Assembly: GCA_024213275.1 (NCBI GenBank)
Contig: JANAVG010000008.1
Coordinates: 197,445 to 261,444, forward strand
Source of the DNA: Rossellomorea sp. BNER
Lineage (GTDB): Bacteria; Bacillota; Bacilli; Bacillales; Bacillaceae_B
Length of the DNA stretch: 64,000 nucleotides
Reading direction: 5' to 3'
The position numbers and the translations under genes are program-made. This document shows positions 36,600-44,854 of the stretch, in pieces (the first letter of the stretch is position 1; every line of letters begins with the position of its first letter). The notes below the pieces were generated by a model. The model was not told the DNA's origin. It made no database searches and worked only from the letters and a program-made list of their open reading frames with translations.

Positions 36600-37587
36600 A
36601 TATGACAAGAAGCTCATCTTCTTCATGGATGACTGTACCTAAAGGAGGGTTCACGCCTGTGTACTCTCCTTTTTTAATACCTAATAAAATAATATTTTTC
36701 TTAAGAAGAAAAGCACTTAATTCTTGGAAGCTCTTCCCACACCATTCTGGTGATGTCGGAATCAGCTTTAAATTATTTCCCCTTAAATGGTTTAATAACT
36801 TCAAAATCGTTTTTGACATTCCTTGAGAAATGATGCTGTTCATCACGACATAGCTTGTTTGTTTATTCGATTGAATAATTTCATCAGCCCCAGCTCGACT
36901 TGCGTTAGCAACTTGATCCTTTGTTAAAATTTCAACCACACAGTAGAGATTAGACTTCATACCTTTCATGGCTAAAAGAGTCAAAATCGAATTCATATCA
37001 GCGTGTTCCTCATTTTGATTCTGATCTGCCGTAATGATTCCCTTTGAGGCATGATGAATATTCGCTTGTTTTAATACTTTATCATTATAAGCCTTGCCCT
37101 TTATAAAATGTACATGATGATTCTTATATGGATTTTCTTTTAAAGTATCATCAATTAAGATTACGAAGCATTGACGGTCTAATGAAATTAATTGATCAAT
37201 AATTTCTCTTGAGCGTTCATTCCAGCCGATAATAATGATATGATCTTTGCCATTATAAGTAGCTTTTCCTTCAAGAAAAGCATTTTGTGTTGTAACAGCA
37301 GTAGTAGCCAAGGTAATAAAATAGGTGGATAAAAATCCTGCTCCAGCTAGAATAAGCAAAATCCCGATCATCCTTCCTTCAGTAGAGCTTGGATAAAGAT
37401 CACCATAACCCACGGTTGAAGCGGTAATTATAGCCCACCACACTCCATCAAAAATAGAAGGGAAGGTTTTCGGTTCGACCATATGAGCGGCAGCTCCAAA
37501 GGTTGATATTAGTAATAAAGCGATCACTAATATTCGAAAGACCAATGGCCACTGTAAAAAGCGATGATAAATATGTACCAAATCCAT
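36592..37587 (-). CDS. yugO: potassium channel with RCK domain, YugO
   Basis: 331 residues: TM1, pore helix with selectivity filter TVGYGD (58-63), TM2, then an RCK/TrkA-N domain (HIIIIGWNERSREIIDQL; about 115-235) and a TrkA-C-like tail (LIPTSPEWCGKSFQEL...HEEDELLVIS). In B. subtilis YugO releases K+ and carries electrical signals in biofilms. ATG 37587 is preceded by AAAGGA at short spacing. The frame is open 19 codons further without a better site. The Mistic gene (mstX), which precedes yugO in B. subtilis, is absent. Confidence 0.92.
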   Translation of the reverse strand: MDLVHIYHRFLQWPLVFRILVIALLLISTFGAAAHMVEPKTFPSIFDGVWWAIITASTVGYGDLYPSSTEGRMIGILLILAGAGFLSTYFITLATTAVTTQNAFLEGKATYNGKDHIIIIGWNERSREIIDQLISLDRQCFVILIDDTLKENPYKNHHVHFIKGKAYNDKVLKQANIHHASKGIITADQNQNEEHADMNSILTLLAMKGMKSNLYCVVEILTKDQVANASRAGADEIIQSNKQTSYVVMNSIISQGMSKTILKLLNHLRGNNLKLIPTSPEWCGKSFQELSAFLLKKNIILLGIKKGEYTGVNPPLGTVIHEEDELLVISN

Positions 37588-37642
37588 CGTTCCTTTCAGT
37601 AATTCTCTTATTATTATCACCGAAATAATGGGAATACATAAC

Positions 37643-37671
37643 AAAAAAAGGTTGACTTTATAAAGTCAACC
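37643..37671 (-). terminator. terminator of the beta-propeller gene
   Basis: GGTTGACTTTATAAAGTCAACC, a perfect palindrome, followed on the minus strand by T7; 11 nt past the stop codon. Confidence 0.9.
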
Positions 37672-37681
37672 ATTCTCAAGA

Positions 37682-39862
37682 TTATTGAATTTTAATGGAT
37701 TCAATGGATTTAAAAGTATTTAAGTCATAGGCATTAACGGCATTGTTCGAAATCGTATACAATTGATCATCAATATAAAGAATCCGTTGAATCTGATTTT
37801 CCCAGTTCTCCACCTTTTCTTCACCATTCATTAGCCTTGCTTTTTGAACGATTCCTTTTTCTGGAGAAATTTCGTAAACTAGTGCCCCTTGGCTATCGAA
37901 TTCTTGGTCAAATGGCCCTTTCTTTCCATCCTGATAAATCGAGACTGGAAAGGCAAACAAGTCCTTTTTTGGATGGTGCATTAGTGCCTTATGATTATGA
38001 AGAAGTTCTGAATGTGTCCCCTGTCCTCCGATGATCTCGGTATCTGCTTCCTTTGGATGATTAAAATCGGTAATGTCGAACAAGGAAATTTTCATTCCAC
38101 CCCTCATCACAAACGGCTCTTTGCTTCCGTTATTAGGATCCTTGACTGTCTTAGTGTCCTGACCAAAACCTATGATGTGATTTTCATCGTATGGATGTAA
38201 ATACGTGCTAAAGCCAGGAATTTTCAACTCACCAAGCACTTTGGGATTTGATGGATCTGCAGTATCAATGACAAAGAGCGGGTCAACTTGCTTAAAGGTA
38301 ACAATATAAGCTCGGTCACCCATAAATCGAACAGAATAGATTCTTTCACCACGTGCTAAATTTTCGACTTCTCCAACCTGTTTCATATTTTTATCTAAAA
38401 TATAGAGGTTATTAGCGGAAGGCTTATCGTCATTCCTCATTTCTTCCTGTGTCGTTGCAACTCTAAAATGCCCATCATGTTCATCCATTGAAAACTGATT
38501 GAGCACGGTTCCAGGAACTTCTCCCATTGAAGCAAAGTTAACGTCAAGTTTATCGATGTTAAACTTATACACCTCTGTATTTGGTGGAATCCATTCACCA
38601 TTTTTCTCGTGAAAATATTTACTTACAGCTATATACAAATGATCCTCGGACATATAAATTTGATCGCCACTTCCGAGATAGGACTCAACATGCATTTCTG
38701 ATTTCGGTTTATTGAGGTCTAAACTAGCTATCATGGTGAAATTTTTCTCTTGTGATTGGGGCATGTATTTAATTTTATTGATATCCAGTTTAGTTGGTTC
38801 CTCATTTGTTAGTGAATCCATAATTCTTGGTCGTAAATCAATGTCTTCATTTTGTTCAAGCATCAAATGGTTTGGGTAGTGGTTGGAAATTAAATAAACC
38901 TGTGAATCAATCATCCTGGAAGTTACATAATGACCTTCCATTCCAATTTCTCTTAACAACTTCGGTTTCTGTTTATTTGAAATGTCATATATATAACCTT
39001 TGGTCATCCCATCTATAGGCATAATCATTTTCTTCGTCCCAGGGTAATCGTCTCTAGGAGTTTCCCAACTGTTTCCGATAACAAGCAGGGTATTCTCATG
39101 AATAAACAAATGCATAGGACTAAAGTTTTGTTTGAATTCTGTTTGTGAGGCGATTTCTAGATTCTTAGCGGGTGCTGCTTTTGTAATGATAAGTTTCCCA
39201 TCTGTCATATGATAGATATATTCTCCGTCGGTCTTTACTCGATCTCCTTCATCTACACCTTGAACTTGATTATTTGTGCCGGAGAATTCTGTTGCAGTGG
39301 ATTTGTCTTGACTTAAGGTGGCAGAGTTCGCTGATTCTGGAGCTCCTGAGCTGTCAGAACGTTCCTCCATTCCAGTAAAAATGGACGGACGATTCTTTTC
39401 TTCTTTAAGAGCGGTAAGGAAATACTTTCTTAAATGTTCTTCTGACTTCACTGTTGGAAGGGAGGGAGCAACGGCAAATTCAATATTTTTGTCACCTCGA
39501 ATGGACAATCCCCATGTCGATTTTATGGATGAACCTAAATGAAGAGTAAAATACTTAGGATCAAGAGAATATCCATCCTTTGGAGGGTGAATCTTGAGGT
39601 GTTTTCCATCCTTACTTAATTCAAGTGTCACGGGAACTTTTTTTCCATTGTTATCGGTTACATAAATATTCTCATTATTAACCGAGTCTTTATCGATACT
39701 TGTTGAGAATTGTAGGTCCCATGACTTATTGGAAAGGACAACAGGCCGATCATATAATGGAATCCCTGCACTGACCGATGGCTTTTGAAAAAAGAAAAAA
39801 AGTCCAAAGCAGACAAGTGCAACCACAGCAACACAACTATAAATGAATGAGTGCCTTTTCAA
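37682..39862 (-). CDS. secreted beta-propeller domain protein with Ig-like N-terminus
   Basis: 726 residues. An N-terminal TM or signal segment (IYSCVAVVALVCFGLFFFF), an SbsA/Big_5 Ig-like domain (PVVLSNKSWDLQFSTSIDKD ... YFTLHLGSSI, about 40-130), a low-complexity Ser linker, then the Beta_propel domain starting at TNNQVQGVDEGDRVKTDGEY and running to the end with blades such as YIYDISNKQKPKLLREI and FVIDTADPSNPKVLGELKIP. Likely displayed outside the membrane; function unknown. TTG 39862 lies 8 nt after AAAAGGAG; an in-frame GTG at 39871 overlaps that site. Confidence 0.85.
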   Translation of the reverse strand: MKRHSFIYSCVAVVALVCFGLFFFFQKPSVSAGIPLYDRPVVLSNKSWDLQFSTSIDKDSVNNENIYVTDNNGKKVPVTLELSKDGKHLKIHPPKDGYSLDPKYFTLHLGSSIKSTWGLSIRGDKNIEFAVAPSLPTVKSEEHLRKYFLTALKEEKNRPSIFTGMEERSDSSGAPESANSATLSQDKSTATEFSGTNNQVQGVDEGDRVKTDGEYIYHMTDGKLIITKAAPAKNLEIASQTEFKQNFSPMHLFIHENTLLVIGNSWETPRDDYPGTKKMIMPIDGMTKGYIYDISNKQKPKLLREIGMEGHYVTSRMIDSQVYLISNHYPNHLMLEQNEDIDLRPRIMDSLTNEEPTKLDINKIKYMPQSQEKNFTMIASLDLNKPKSEMHVESYLGSGDQIYMSEDHLYIAVSKYFHEKNGEWIPPNTEVYKFNIDKLDVNFASMGEVPGTVLNQFSMDEHDGHFRVATTQEEMRNDDKPSANNLYILDKNMKQVGEVENLARGERIYSVRFMGDRAYIVTFKQVDPLFVIDTADPSNPKVLGELKIPGFSTYLHPYDENHIIGFGQDTKTVKDPNNGSKEPFVMRGGMKISLFDITDFNHPKEADTEIIGGQGTHSELLHNHKALMHHPKKDLFAFPVSIYQDGKKGPFDQEFDSQGALVYEISPEKGIVQKARLMNGEEKVENWENQIQRILYIDDQLYTISNNAVNAYDLNTFKSIESIKIQ

Positions 39863-40005
39863 TTTATTCACTCCTTTTCGATAATTAATATCTGGAACTT
39901 GTTCTTATTGGAGTAGACGAAGAAGGAAAAAGAAGGTTACAAAAACATTAAAATTAAATAAAAATATTGCAATAATTGTAGAAAATAGTATAATTATCTT
40001 TGTCG

Positions 40006-40176
40006 GAGGCTGCACTTGCATAGATTGTTGCTTTACGAACAAAAATAGAAACCCGTAATTATTATCGTTCCGGGGTCTCTTTTCGTTAAAGCAATAAATG
40101 GTTAACTAGTATTGTATGATTTAAGTTGTTTCTAATTGACCAAGAGCAACAAAGTTTACGAAAAGAGCCTTGTATG
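40006..40176 (+). repeat. MITE-like inverted-repeat element, family II copy 1
   Basis: From AGGCTG to AGCAACAAAGTTTACGAAAA this segment matches the reverse complement of 51483-51656 over nearly its whole length, including ATAGAAACCCGTAAT and CTTTTCGTTAAA. Ends are inverted (TTGTTGCTTT and AAGAGCAACAAAG). No coding capacity. It fills most of the gap before the tRNA gene. Confidence 0.8.
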
Positions 40177-40190
40177 AAAAATATTATCCT

Positions 40191-40263
40191 GGGGCATTAG
40201 CTCAGCTGGGAGAGCGCTACACTGGCAGTGTAGAGGTCAGCGGTTCGAGCCCGCTATGCTCCA
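40191..40263 (+). tRNA. tRNA-Ala (anticodon GGC)
   Basis: A complete 73-nt cloverleaf: acceptor GGGGCAT/ATGCTCC, D arm GCTC-AGCTGGGA-GAGC, anticodon stem CTACA/TGTAG with loop CTGGCAG (anticodon GGC, reads GCC), T arm AGCGG-TTCGAGC-CCGCT, discriminator A. The 3' CCA is not encoded. A lone tRNA rather than part of an rRNA-linked cluster. Confidence 0.95.
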
Positions 40264-40319
40264 TACATAACTTATTTTAATGTTTCAGTCTGTATGTAAA
40301 TTAATAAGCAAATCTACAC

Positions 40320-40368
40320 AAAGGCCACTTCTCTTTTGAGTAATAACTTAAAAGGAAGGGTCTTTTTT
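40320..40368 (+). terminator. terminator of the tRNA-Ala gene
   Basis: GGCC-ACTTC-TCTTTT pairs with AAAAG-GAAG-GGTC (two single-base bulges) and is followed by T6. Confidence 0.7.
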
Positions 40369-40478
40369 ATGTTTTAAGAATAAAAAGAAAGGAGGACTCC
40401 AATTCGTAAACCAGTTTGCTGTTTTTTGAGTGAAAGTTCTGTAATATAGTAGAAAATGATGTGAATACACGGGGATGA

Positions 40479-41876
40479 TTGATAGTGTTGGACCAATTAA
40501 GATATATTGATGGAATTACGATTATTGATACATCAGGAACCATTTTATTTACAGTTAAATTTAATCCAAGGTTTCATGCTGAAATTGATGATAATGAAAA
40601 GATTATCGGTCAAACCCTTTTTTCTGCTTTTCCTATGCTTGATGAACGGTCAAGCACCCTTTTTAAGGTAATGAAAACGGGAAAACCGATTTATCGTGCG
40701 AAACAAAAGATAGTCGATTTCAGAGGGGTTGAAAAAGAAACTACTAATGTTTCATTACCGGTTAAAGCCCATGGGAAAATTATCGGTTCGATTGAACTTT
40801 CAAAGGATATAAGTGATGATGACCGTTTACTCGGTTCGATTATAGAAATTGATTCAAGTTCATTTAACAGTAAACAATTAAAAGCAAAGATTCAGCCAGA
40901 GAGAGCTGTCTATTTCTTAGAAGACATTGTCACTGTTGACGAAGAGATGATTCAATTAAAGGAATCTGTCAGGAAGTTTGCCAAAGGCGATTCTTCTGTT
41001 TTTATCAATGGAGAAACTGGGACAGGCAAAGAATTGTTTGCACATGCCATACATAATGAGAGTAATCGATCGCCAAAACCATTTATTACACAGAATTGCG
41101 CTGCGCTTCCAGAGAGTTTAATTGAAAGTATTTTGTTTGGCACAAAAAAAGGGAGCTATACTGGCGCTGAGGATAATCCCGGCTTGTTTGAACTGGCTAA
41201 TGGGGGCACCCTTTTCCTTGATGAGATAAATTCGATGCCGATTCACCTCCAAGCTAAACTTTTAAGAGTATTGGAAGATGGTTGTGTTCGCAGGTTAGGG
41301 GACACAAAAGTAAGAGCAATTGATGTTCGTATCATTACTGCATCTAACGTACATCCGGCACAGTGTGTAAGGGACGGGGAGTTGCGTCAAGATCTTTACT
41401 ACCGTCTTGGGGTCATGACATTGGCGATTCCTCCTTTACGCGAGAGGAGAGAGGATATACGACTGTTGGTGGAGTATTTTGTTAGTAAGTTTAATAAAAG
41501 CCATAAAAAGAGCATTGCTCATATTTCAAGAGAGTCGCTTGAGTTTTTACTGAGTTATGATTGGCCTGGAAATGTCAGAGAGCTTGAAAATGTCATTGAA
41601 TATGCTTTAAATCTGGTCGATGCTTGTGATGATACATTACAATATCATCATTTAGAAAAACAAATTAACCATTTAATGGGTATGCATCAAACGTTTTCCT
41701 CTACGAAAATAAAGCCATTAAAAGATGAAATTGCGAATTTAGAAAAATCAAGAATTGAACAGGCTGTCATTCTAACAAGTGGAAATGTATCAAAAGCTGC
41801 TAGGTTGCTTGAAATTCCTAGACAAACATTACAAAATAAAATGATCCAATACGGAATAAACAACAAGCTTATCTAA
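40479..41876 (+). CDS. sigma-54-dependent activator with PAS domain (second EBP)
   Basis: 465 residues: PAS-like N-terminus (about 8-115), AAA+ with Walker A GETGTGKE (178-185), Walker B LFLDEIN (245-251) and a C-terminal Fis HTH (GNVSKAARLLEIPRQTLQNKMIQYG). The sigma-54 contact loop is GSYTGA instead of GAFTGA. Start is uncertain: TTG 40479 or GTG 40485, both after GGGGATG. It is followed by its own terminator and then by a sigma-54 promoter driving the ald-type and nhaC-type genes, its probable targets. Confidence 0.88.
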   Translation: MIVLDQLRYIDGITIIDTSGTILFTVKFNPRFHAEIDDNEKIIGQTLFSAFPMLDERSSTLFKVMKTGKPIYRAKQKIVDFRGVEKETTNVSLPVKAHGKIIGSIELSKDISDDDRLLGSIIEIDSSSFNSKQLKAKIQPERAVYFLEDIVTVDEEMIQLKESVRKFAKGDSSVFINGETGTGKELFAHAIHNESNRSPKPFITQNCAALPESLIESILFGTKKGSYTGAEDNPGLFELANGGTLFLDEINSMPIHLQAKLLRVLEDGCVRRLGDTKVRAIDVRIITASNVHPAQCVRDGELRQDLYYRLGVMTLAIPPLRERREDIRLLVEYFVSKFNKSHKKSIAHISRESLEFLLSYDWPGNVRELENVIEYALNLVDACDDTLQYHHLEKQINHLMGMHQTFSSTKIKPLKDEIANLEKSRIEQAVILTSGNVSKAARLLEIPRQTLQNKMIQYGINNKLI

Positions 41877-41956
41877 CCATTATAGATAGGTGCCCAAATC
41901 TTAACACCTAATTGCCCGTGTTATATCACTTTCGATTTCTTAAACTATTTTTGGGG

Positions 41957-41998
41957 AGGCAAAAAATCCTTTTATAAGGGGTTTTGCCTGCTTTTTTT
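41957..41998 (+). terminator. terminator between the activator gene and ald
   Basis: AGGCAAAA...CCTT and AAGG...TTTTGCCT pair in a long AT-rich stem followed by T7. It insulates the regulator from the sigma-54 promoter downstream. Confidence 0.85.
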
Positions 41999-42024
41999 AT
42001 TTTATTTCCCTCCTATTTTTTAAA

Positions 42025-42041
42025 CTGGCATGAGTTTTGCA
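42025..42041 (+). promoter_or_regulatory. sigma-54 (SigL) promoter of the ald-nhaC operon
   Basis: CTGGCATGAGTTTTGCA: GGCA and TTGCA with exact 12-nt GG-to-GC spacing, 36 nt before the ald start. A TAGGTG-N12-CACCTA inverted repeat at 41887-41910 could be part of the activator site. Confidence 0.8.
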
Positions 42042-42076
42042 TATACACTTATAAGCTATTGAAAGAAGGGGATAAA

Positions 42077-43174
42077 ATGAAAATTGGAATTTTAAAAGAA
42101 GTAAAAGATGGAGAGTCACGTGTTGTTTTAACACCAACTGAAGTGAAAGTGTTGGCACGAAACGGCCATTCAGTATTGGTGGAAAAAAATGCGGGTCTCA
42201 AGGCGGGGTTTCCTGACCAATTATATCTAGAGGCAGGGGCAGAGATTACACAGCAAGCGAAAGATATTTTTGATCAGTCTGATATGGTTGCGAAAGTGAA
42301 GGAAATTAGTCCGAAAGAATATTCTCTTCTTCAGCCGGAACAAATTCTTTTCTCATGTCTCCATCCTGCAGCAAATAAAGAAGAAGTGGATGTGTTGTTA
42401 GATAAGAAATTAGTTGCTATAACAGCGGAAGATACTCATCGTTTCGGATCACCTAATTGTGAAGTAGCCGGAAAGCTTGGAGCTTTAATGGGAATTCAGT
42501 ATCTTCTCTCTACAAACGGAGGATTGGGAAAATTAGTAGGGGGTGTAGGCGGTGTTCCTGGAATAAAGGCATTGGTGCTAGGAGGAGGGATTGTTGGGAA
42601 AAGTGCAGTCGACGTCTTGGCATCATTGAGAGCTCAGGTGAGATTACTAGACATTAATATCGGAGTATTAAGGGAAGCCCAGTTTCTTTTTCCGAAGAAT
42701 GTTACGACTGGATTTTCAAATCAAGAAACGATTAAAGAAATTTTGCCAACTGTGGACCTTATCATCAATTGTGTAAAGTGGCCCAAAAAACGAACTGACC
42801 ATCTGATTACTAGAGAAATGCTTGGTATGATGCAAAAGGGATCGGTCATTGTTGATATTAGCGCAGACGTTGGAGGAGCTATTGAAACCTATCGCCCAAC
42901 GACGTTTAAAGAACCAGTTTATACGGTTGATGGAGTTATCCATTTTGGAGTTGATAATATACCAGGTGCTGTTCCAAACACAGCATCGATTGCGTATGCC
43001 GCTTCTGTTTTCCCACATATCCAATCTATTGCCGATAAAGGGGTTGAAAAAGCATTGCTTGATGATGAATATCTTCGAAAAGGACTTACTACCTTTAAAG
43101 GGGTATTAACCCATGAAGAAACAGGCAACATTCAAGAGCGTCAATGGGTGAAACCAGAAGAGTTGTTGAAATGA
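42077..43174 (+). CDS. alanine dehydrogenase-family enzyme (divergent Ald)
   Basis: 365 residues of the AlaDH/PNT family: N-terminal IGILKEVKDGESRVVLTP, conserved Lys in VAKVKEIS, catalytic His in FSCLHPAANKEE, Rossmann LVLGGGIVGKSAVDVLASL, LDINIGVLRE and catalytic Asp in VDISADVGGAIE. The usual PMSEVAGR segment is altered to PNCEVAGKLG and the preceding stretch is unlike true Ald, so a different amino acid substrate is possible. ATG 42077 follows AAGGGG; an upstream extension of the frame runs through the promoter and is not coding. Co-transcribed with the NhaC-type gene 25 nt downstream. Confidence 0.82.
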   Translation: MKIGILKEVKDGESRVVLTPTEVKVLARNGHSVLVEKNAGLKAGFPDQLYLEAGAEITQQAKDIFDQSDMVAKVKEISPKEYSLLQPEQILFSCLHPAANKEEVDVLLDKKLVAITAEDTHRFGSPNCEVAGKLGALMGIQYLLSTNGGLGKLVGGVGGVPGIKALVLGGGIVGKSAVDVLASLRAQVRLLDINIGVLREAQFLFPKNVTTGFSNQETIKEILPTVDLIINCVKWPKKRTDHLITREMLGMMQKGSVIVDISADVGGAIETYRPTTFKEPVYTVDGVIHFGVDNIPGAVPNTASIAYAASVFPHIQSIADKGVEKALLDDEYLRKGLTTFKGVLTHEETGNIQERQWVKPEELLK

Positions 43175-43199
43175 ATTTTATTTTAGGGGAGGGATGAAC

Positions 43200-44597
43200 A
43201 TGGATTTAGGTATACTATCACTTGTTCCAGCGGCGGTTGCAATTATTCTAGCATTTGTTACAAGAAATACAGTTTTCTCGCTTGCTGTCGCATGTTTTAT
43301 CGGGGTGCTTATAGCTGGTCAAGGATTATTGGGATTTCCTAACTTGCTGAAAGATGCATTAGGTACCACGAGCTTTTCATGGATCTTTTTACTTGAACTT
43401 TTTATCGGGGTGTTAATTGCCTTTTTTCAACGAACCGGAGCCATTCAGCAATTTACGTTAATCATGGAGCGCAAGAATTTGAGTCGTGTCAAGACACAGC
43501 TTGTTTCCTGGTTTTTAGGAATGTTCGTGTTCTTTAGTGACTATTTCAGTCCGTTATTTGTAGGGTCCACAATGCGAAACTTGTCAGATAAAGCGAAAAT
43601 TTCAAGGGAAAAGTTATCTTATATCGCGGATTCGACTTCCGCACCTGTAAGCGTCATGGTTCCAATAACAGGTTGGGCCGTGTATATTTCAGGGTTATTG
43701 GTAGGTATGGGAGCCATTACAAGTCCTGATATGGCGATGGGGGTGTTTGTTCAATCCATCCCTTTTAACTTCTACGCCCTACTATCGGTTCTTTTTGTAG
43801 GATTAATTGCAATGAAAGTAATCCCTGATTTTGGGCCAATGAAAAAAGCGGAGGAACGAGCAATGAAGGAAGGAAAAGTTCTTCGTGATGGAGCCGAACC
43901 GTTAATGGGAGAAGAATTGACAGAAACTCCACCTTATGAAGGAATAAAACCTAATGTCTTCTTAAACTTTTTCTTGCCGGTTTTGATTGTGATATCAATC
44001 GCCGTTGGGACGTTCATTGTGTTAGATTCGGCGAAAACAATGGAAGCCTTTTTGATGGCATCTGTCATTTTGGGTGTTATTATGCGAATTCAGGGTATCC
44101 CTTTTAATGATATTATGAAAACAGCAACCGCCGGGATGAAAGGTGTATTACCTGCAATAATTATTTTAGCGTTTGCCTATGCATTGAATAAATTAACCGA
44201 GGACATTGGAACAGCGGATTATATTGTTTCGGTCAGCGAAAATTGGTTGACTCCTAGTCTACTCCCGGTCATTACCTTTATAATCGCATCAATCATTGCT
44301 TTTGCTACAGGTTCATCTTGGGGGACTTTTGCCATTGTCATGCCTCTAGCAGTTCCCCTTGTATTTAACTATACAGGGGACGAAGTGACGACTCTTGTAT
44401 TGGCTACAATAGCAGCTGTTGGAGGCGGAGGTGTTTTCGGGGACCATTGTTCGCCTTTATCAGATACGACTGTTCTCGCTTCGACCGGTGCAGCCTCCGA
44501 TCACATGGATCATGTTAAAACACAGATTCCATATGCGTTAACTGTAGCAGCTATTGCCTGTGTTTTTTATCTGATTGTTGGAATGGTTTTTGTTTGA
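43200..44597 (+). CDS. NhaC-family antiporter (second copy)
   Basis: 465 residues, about 11-12 TM helices, NhaC superfamily but only distantly like the protein at 20805. Motifs: GMFVFFSDYFSPLFVGSTMR, YIADSTSAPVSVMVPITGWA, ATGSSWGTFAIVMPLAVPL and GDHCSPLSDTTVLASTGAASDHMDHVKTQIPYAL. Start ATG 43200, 6 nt after AGGGGAGGG (an earlier ATG touches the site). Lies in one operon with the Ald-type gene under sigma-54 control, so transport of the substrate or product of that enzyme, coupled to Na+ or H+, is more likely than general Na+ resistance. Confidence 0.85.
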   Translation: MDLGILSLVPAAVAIILAFVTRNTVFSLAVACFIGVLIAGQGLLGFPNLLKDALGTTSFSWIFLLELFIGVLIAFFQRTGAIQQFTLIMERKNLSRVKTQLVSWFLGMFVFFSDYFSPLFVGSTMRNLSDKAKISREKLSYIADSTSAPVSVMVPITGWAVYISGLLVGMGAITSPDMAMGVFVQSIPFNFYALLSVLFVGLIAMKVIPDFGPMKKAEERAMKEGKVLRDGAEPLMGEELTETPPYEGIKPNVFLNFFLPVLIVISIAVGTFIVLDSAKTMEAFLMASVILGVIMRIQGIPFNDIMKTATAGMKGVLPAIIILAFAYALNKLTEDIGTADYIVSVSENWLTPSLLPVITFIIASIIAFATGSSWGTFAIVMPLAVPLVFNYTGDEVTTLVLATIAAVGGGGVFGDHCSPLSDTTVLASTGAASDHMDHVKTQIPYALTVAAIACVFYLIVGMVFV

Positions 44598-44692
44598 TAA
44601 AAAGTGGAATAGATAAAAATAATACCAAAACTACACTGAATCACAAGAAAAGCGAAGTATCCCTTTTCATCAACTAAATGGACTAATTTTTA

Positions 44693-44815
44693 AAGGCTGT
44701 CCAAAAACCAAAGTGTCAGGAGCCGCAACTTCAATATGTAGAAGAAACCTTCAGATATCTTCTATAAATGGACAATCAAAGTGGTTCCAGACCTCTTTTT
44801 GGACAGTCCTTTTTC
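44693..44815. repeat. long-hairpin repeat, family I copy D
   Basis: AAGGCTGTCCAAAAA and TTTTTGGACAGTCCTT arms around GTGTCAGGAGCCGCAACTTC and GTGGTTCCAGACC, with a TAGAAG/TTCTATA inner stem. Flanked by the convergent nhaC-type and gerB genes, and followed by T5, so it may terminate both. Confidence 0.88.
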
Positions 44816-44854
44816 TAATGAACCTTTTTTGAAAAGTAAACAATGAAAATAATT

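Noticed and set aside
37588..37681. Possible Mistic (mstX) gene before yugO.
   Set aside because: The gap is under 100 nt and filled by a terminator.
41984..42076. Upstream extension of the Ald-type reading frame (31 extra residues).
   Set aside because: It runs through the terminator tail and the -24/-12 promoter; ATG 42077 has an AAGGGG site.
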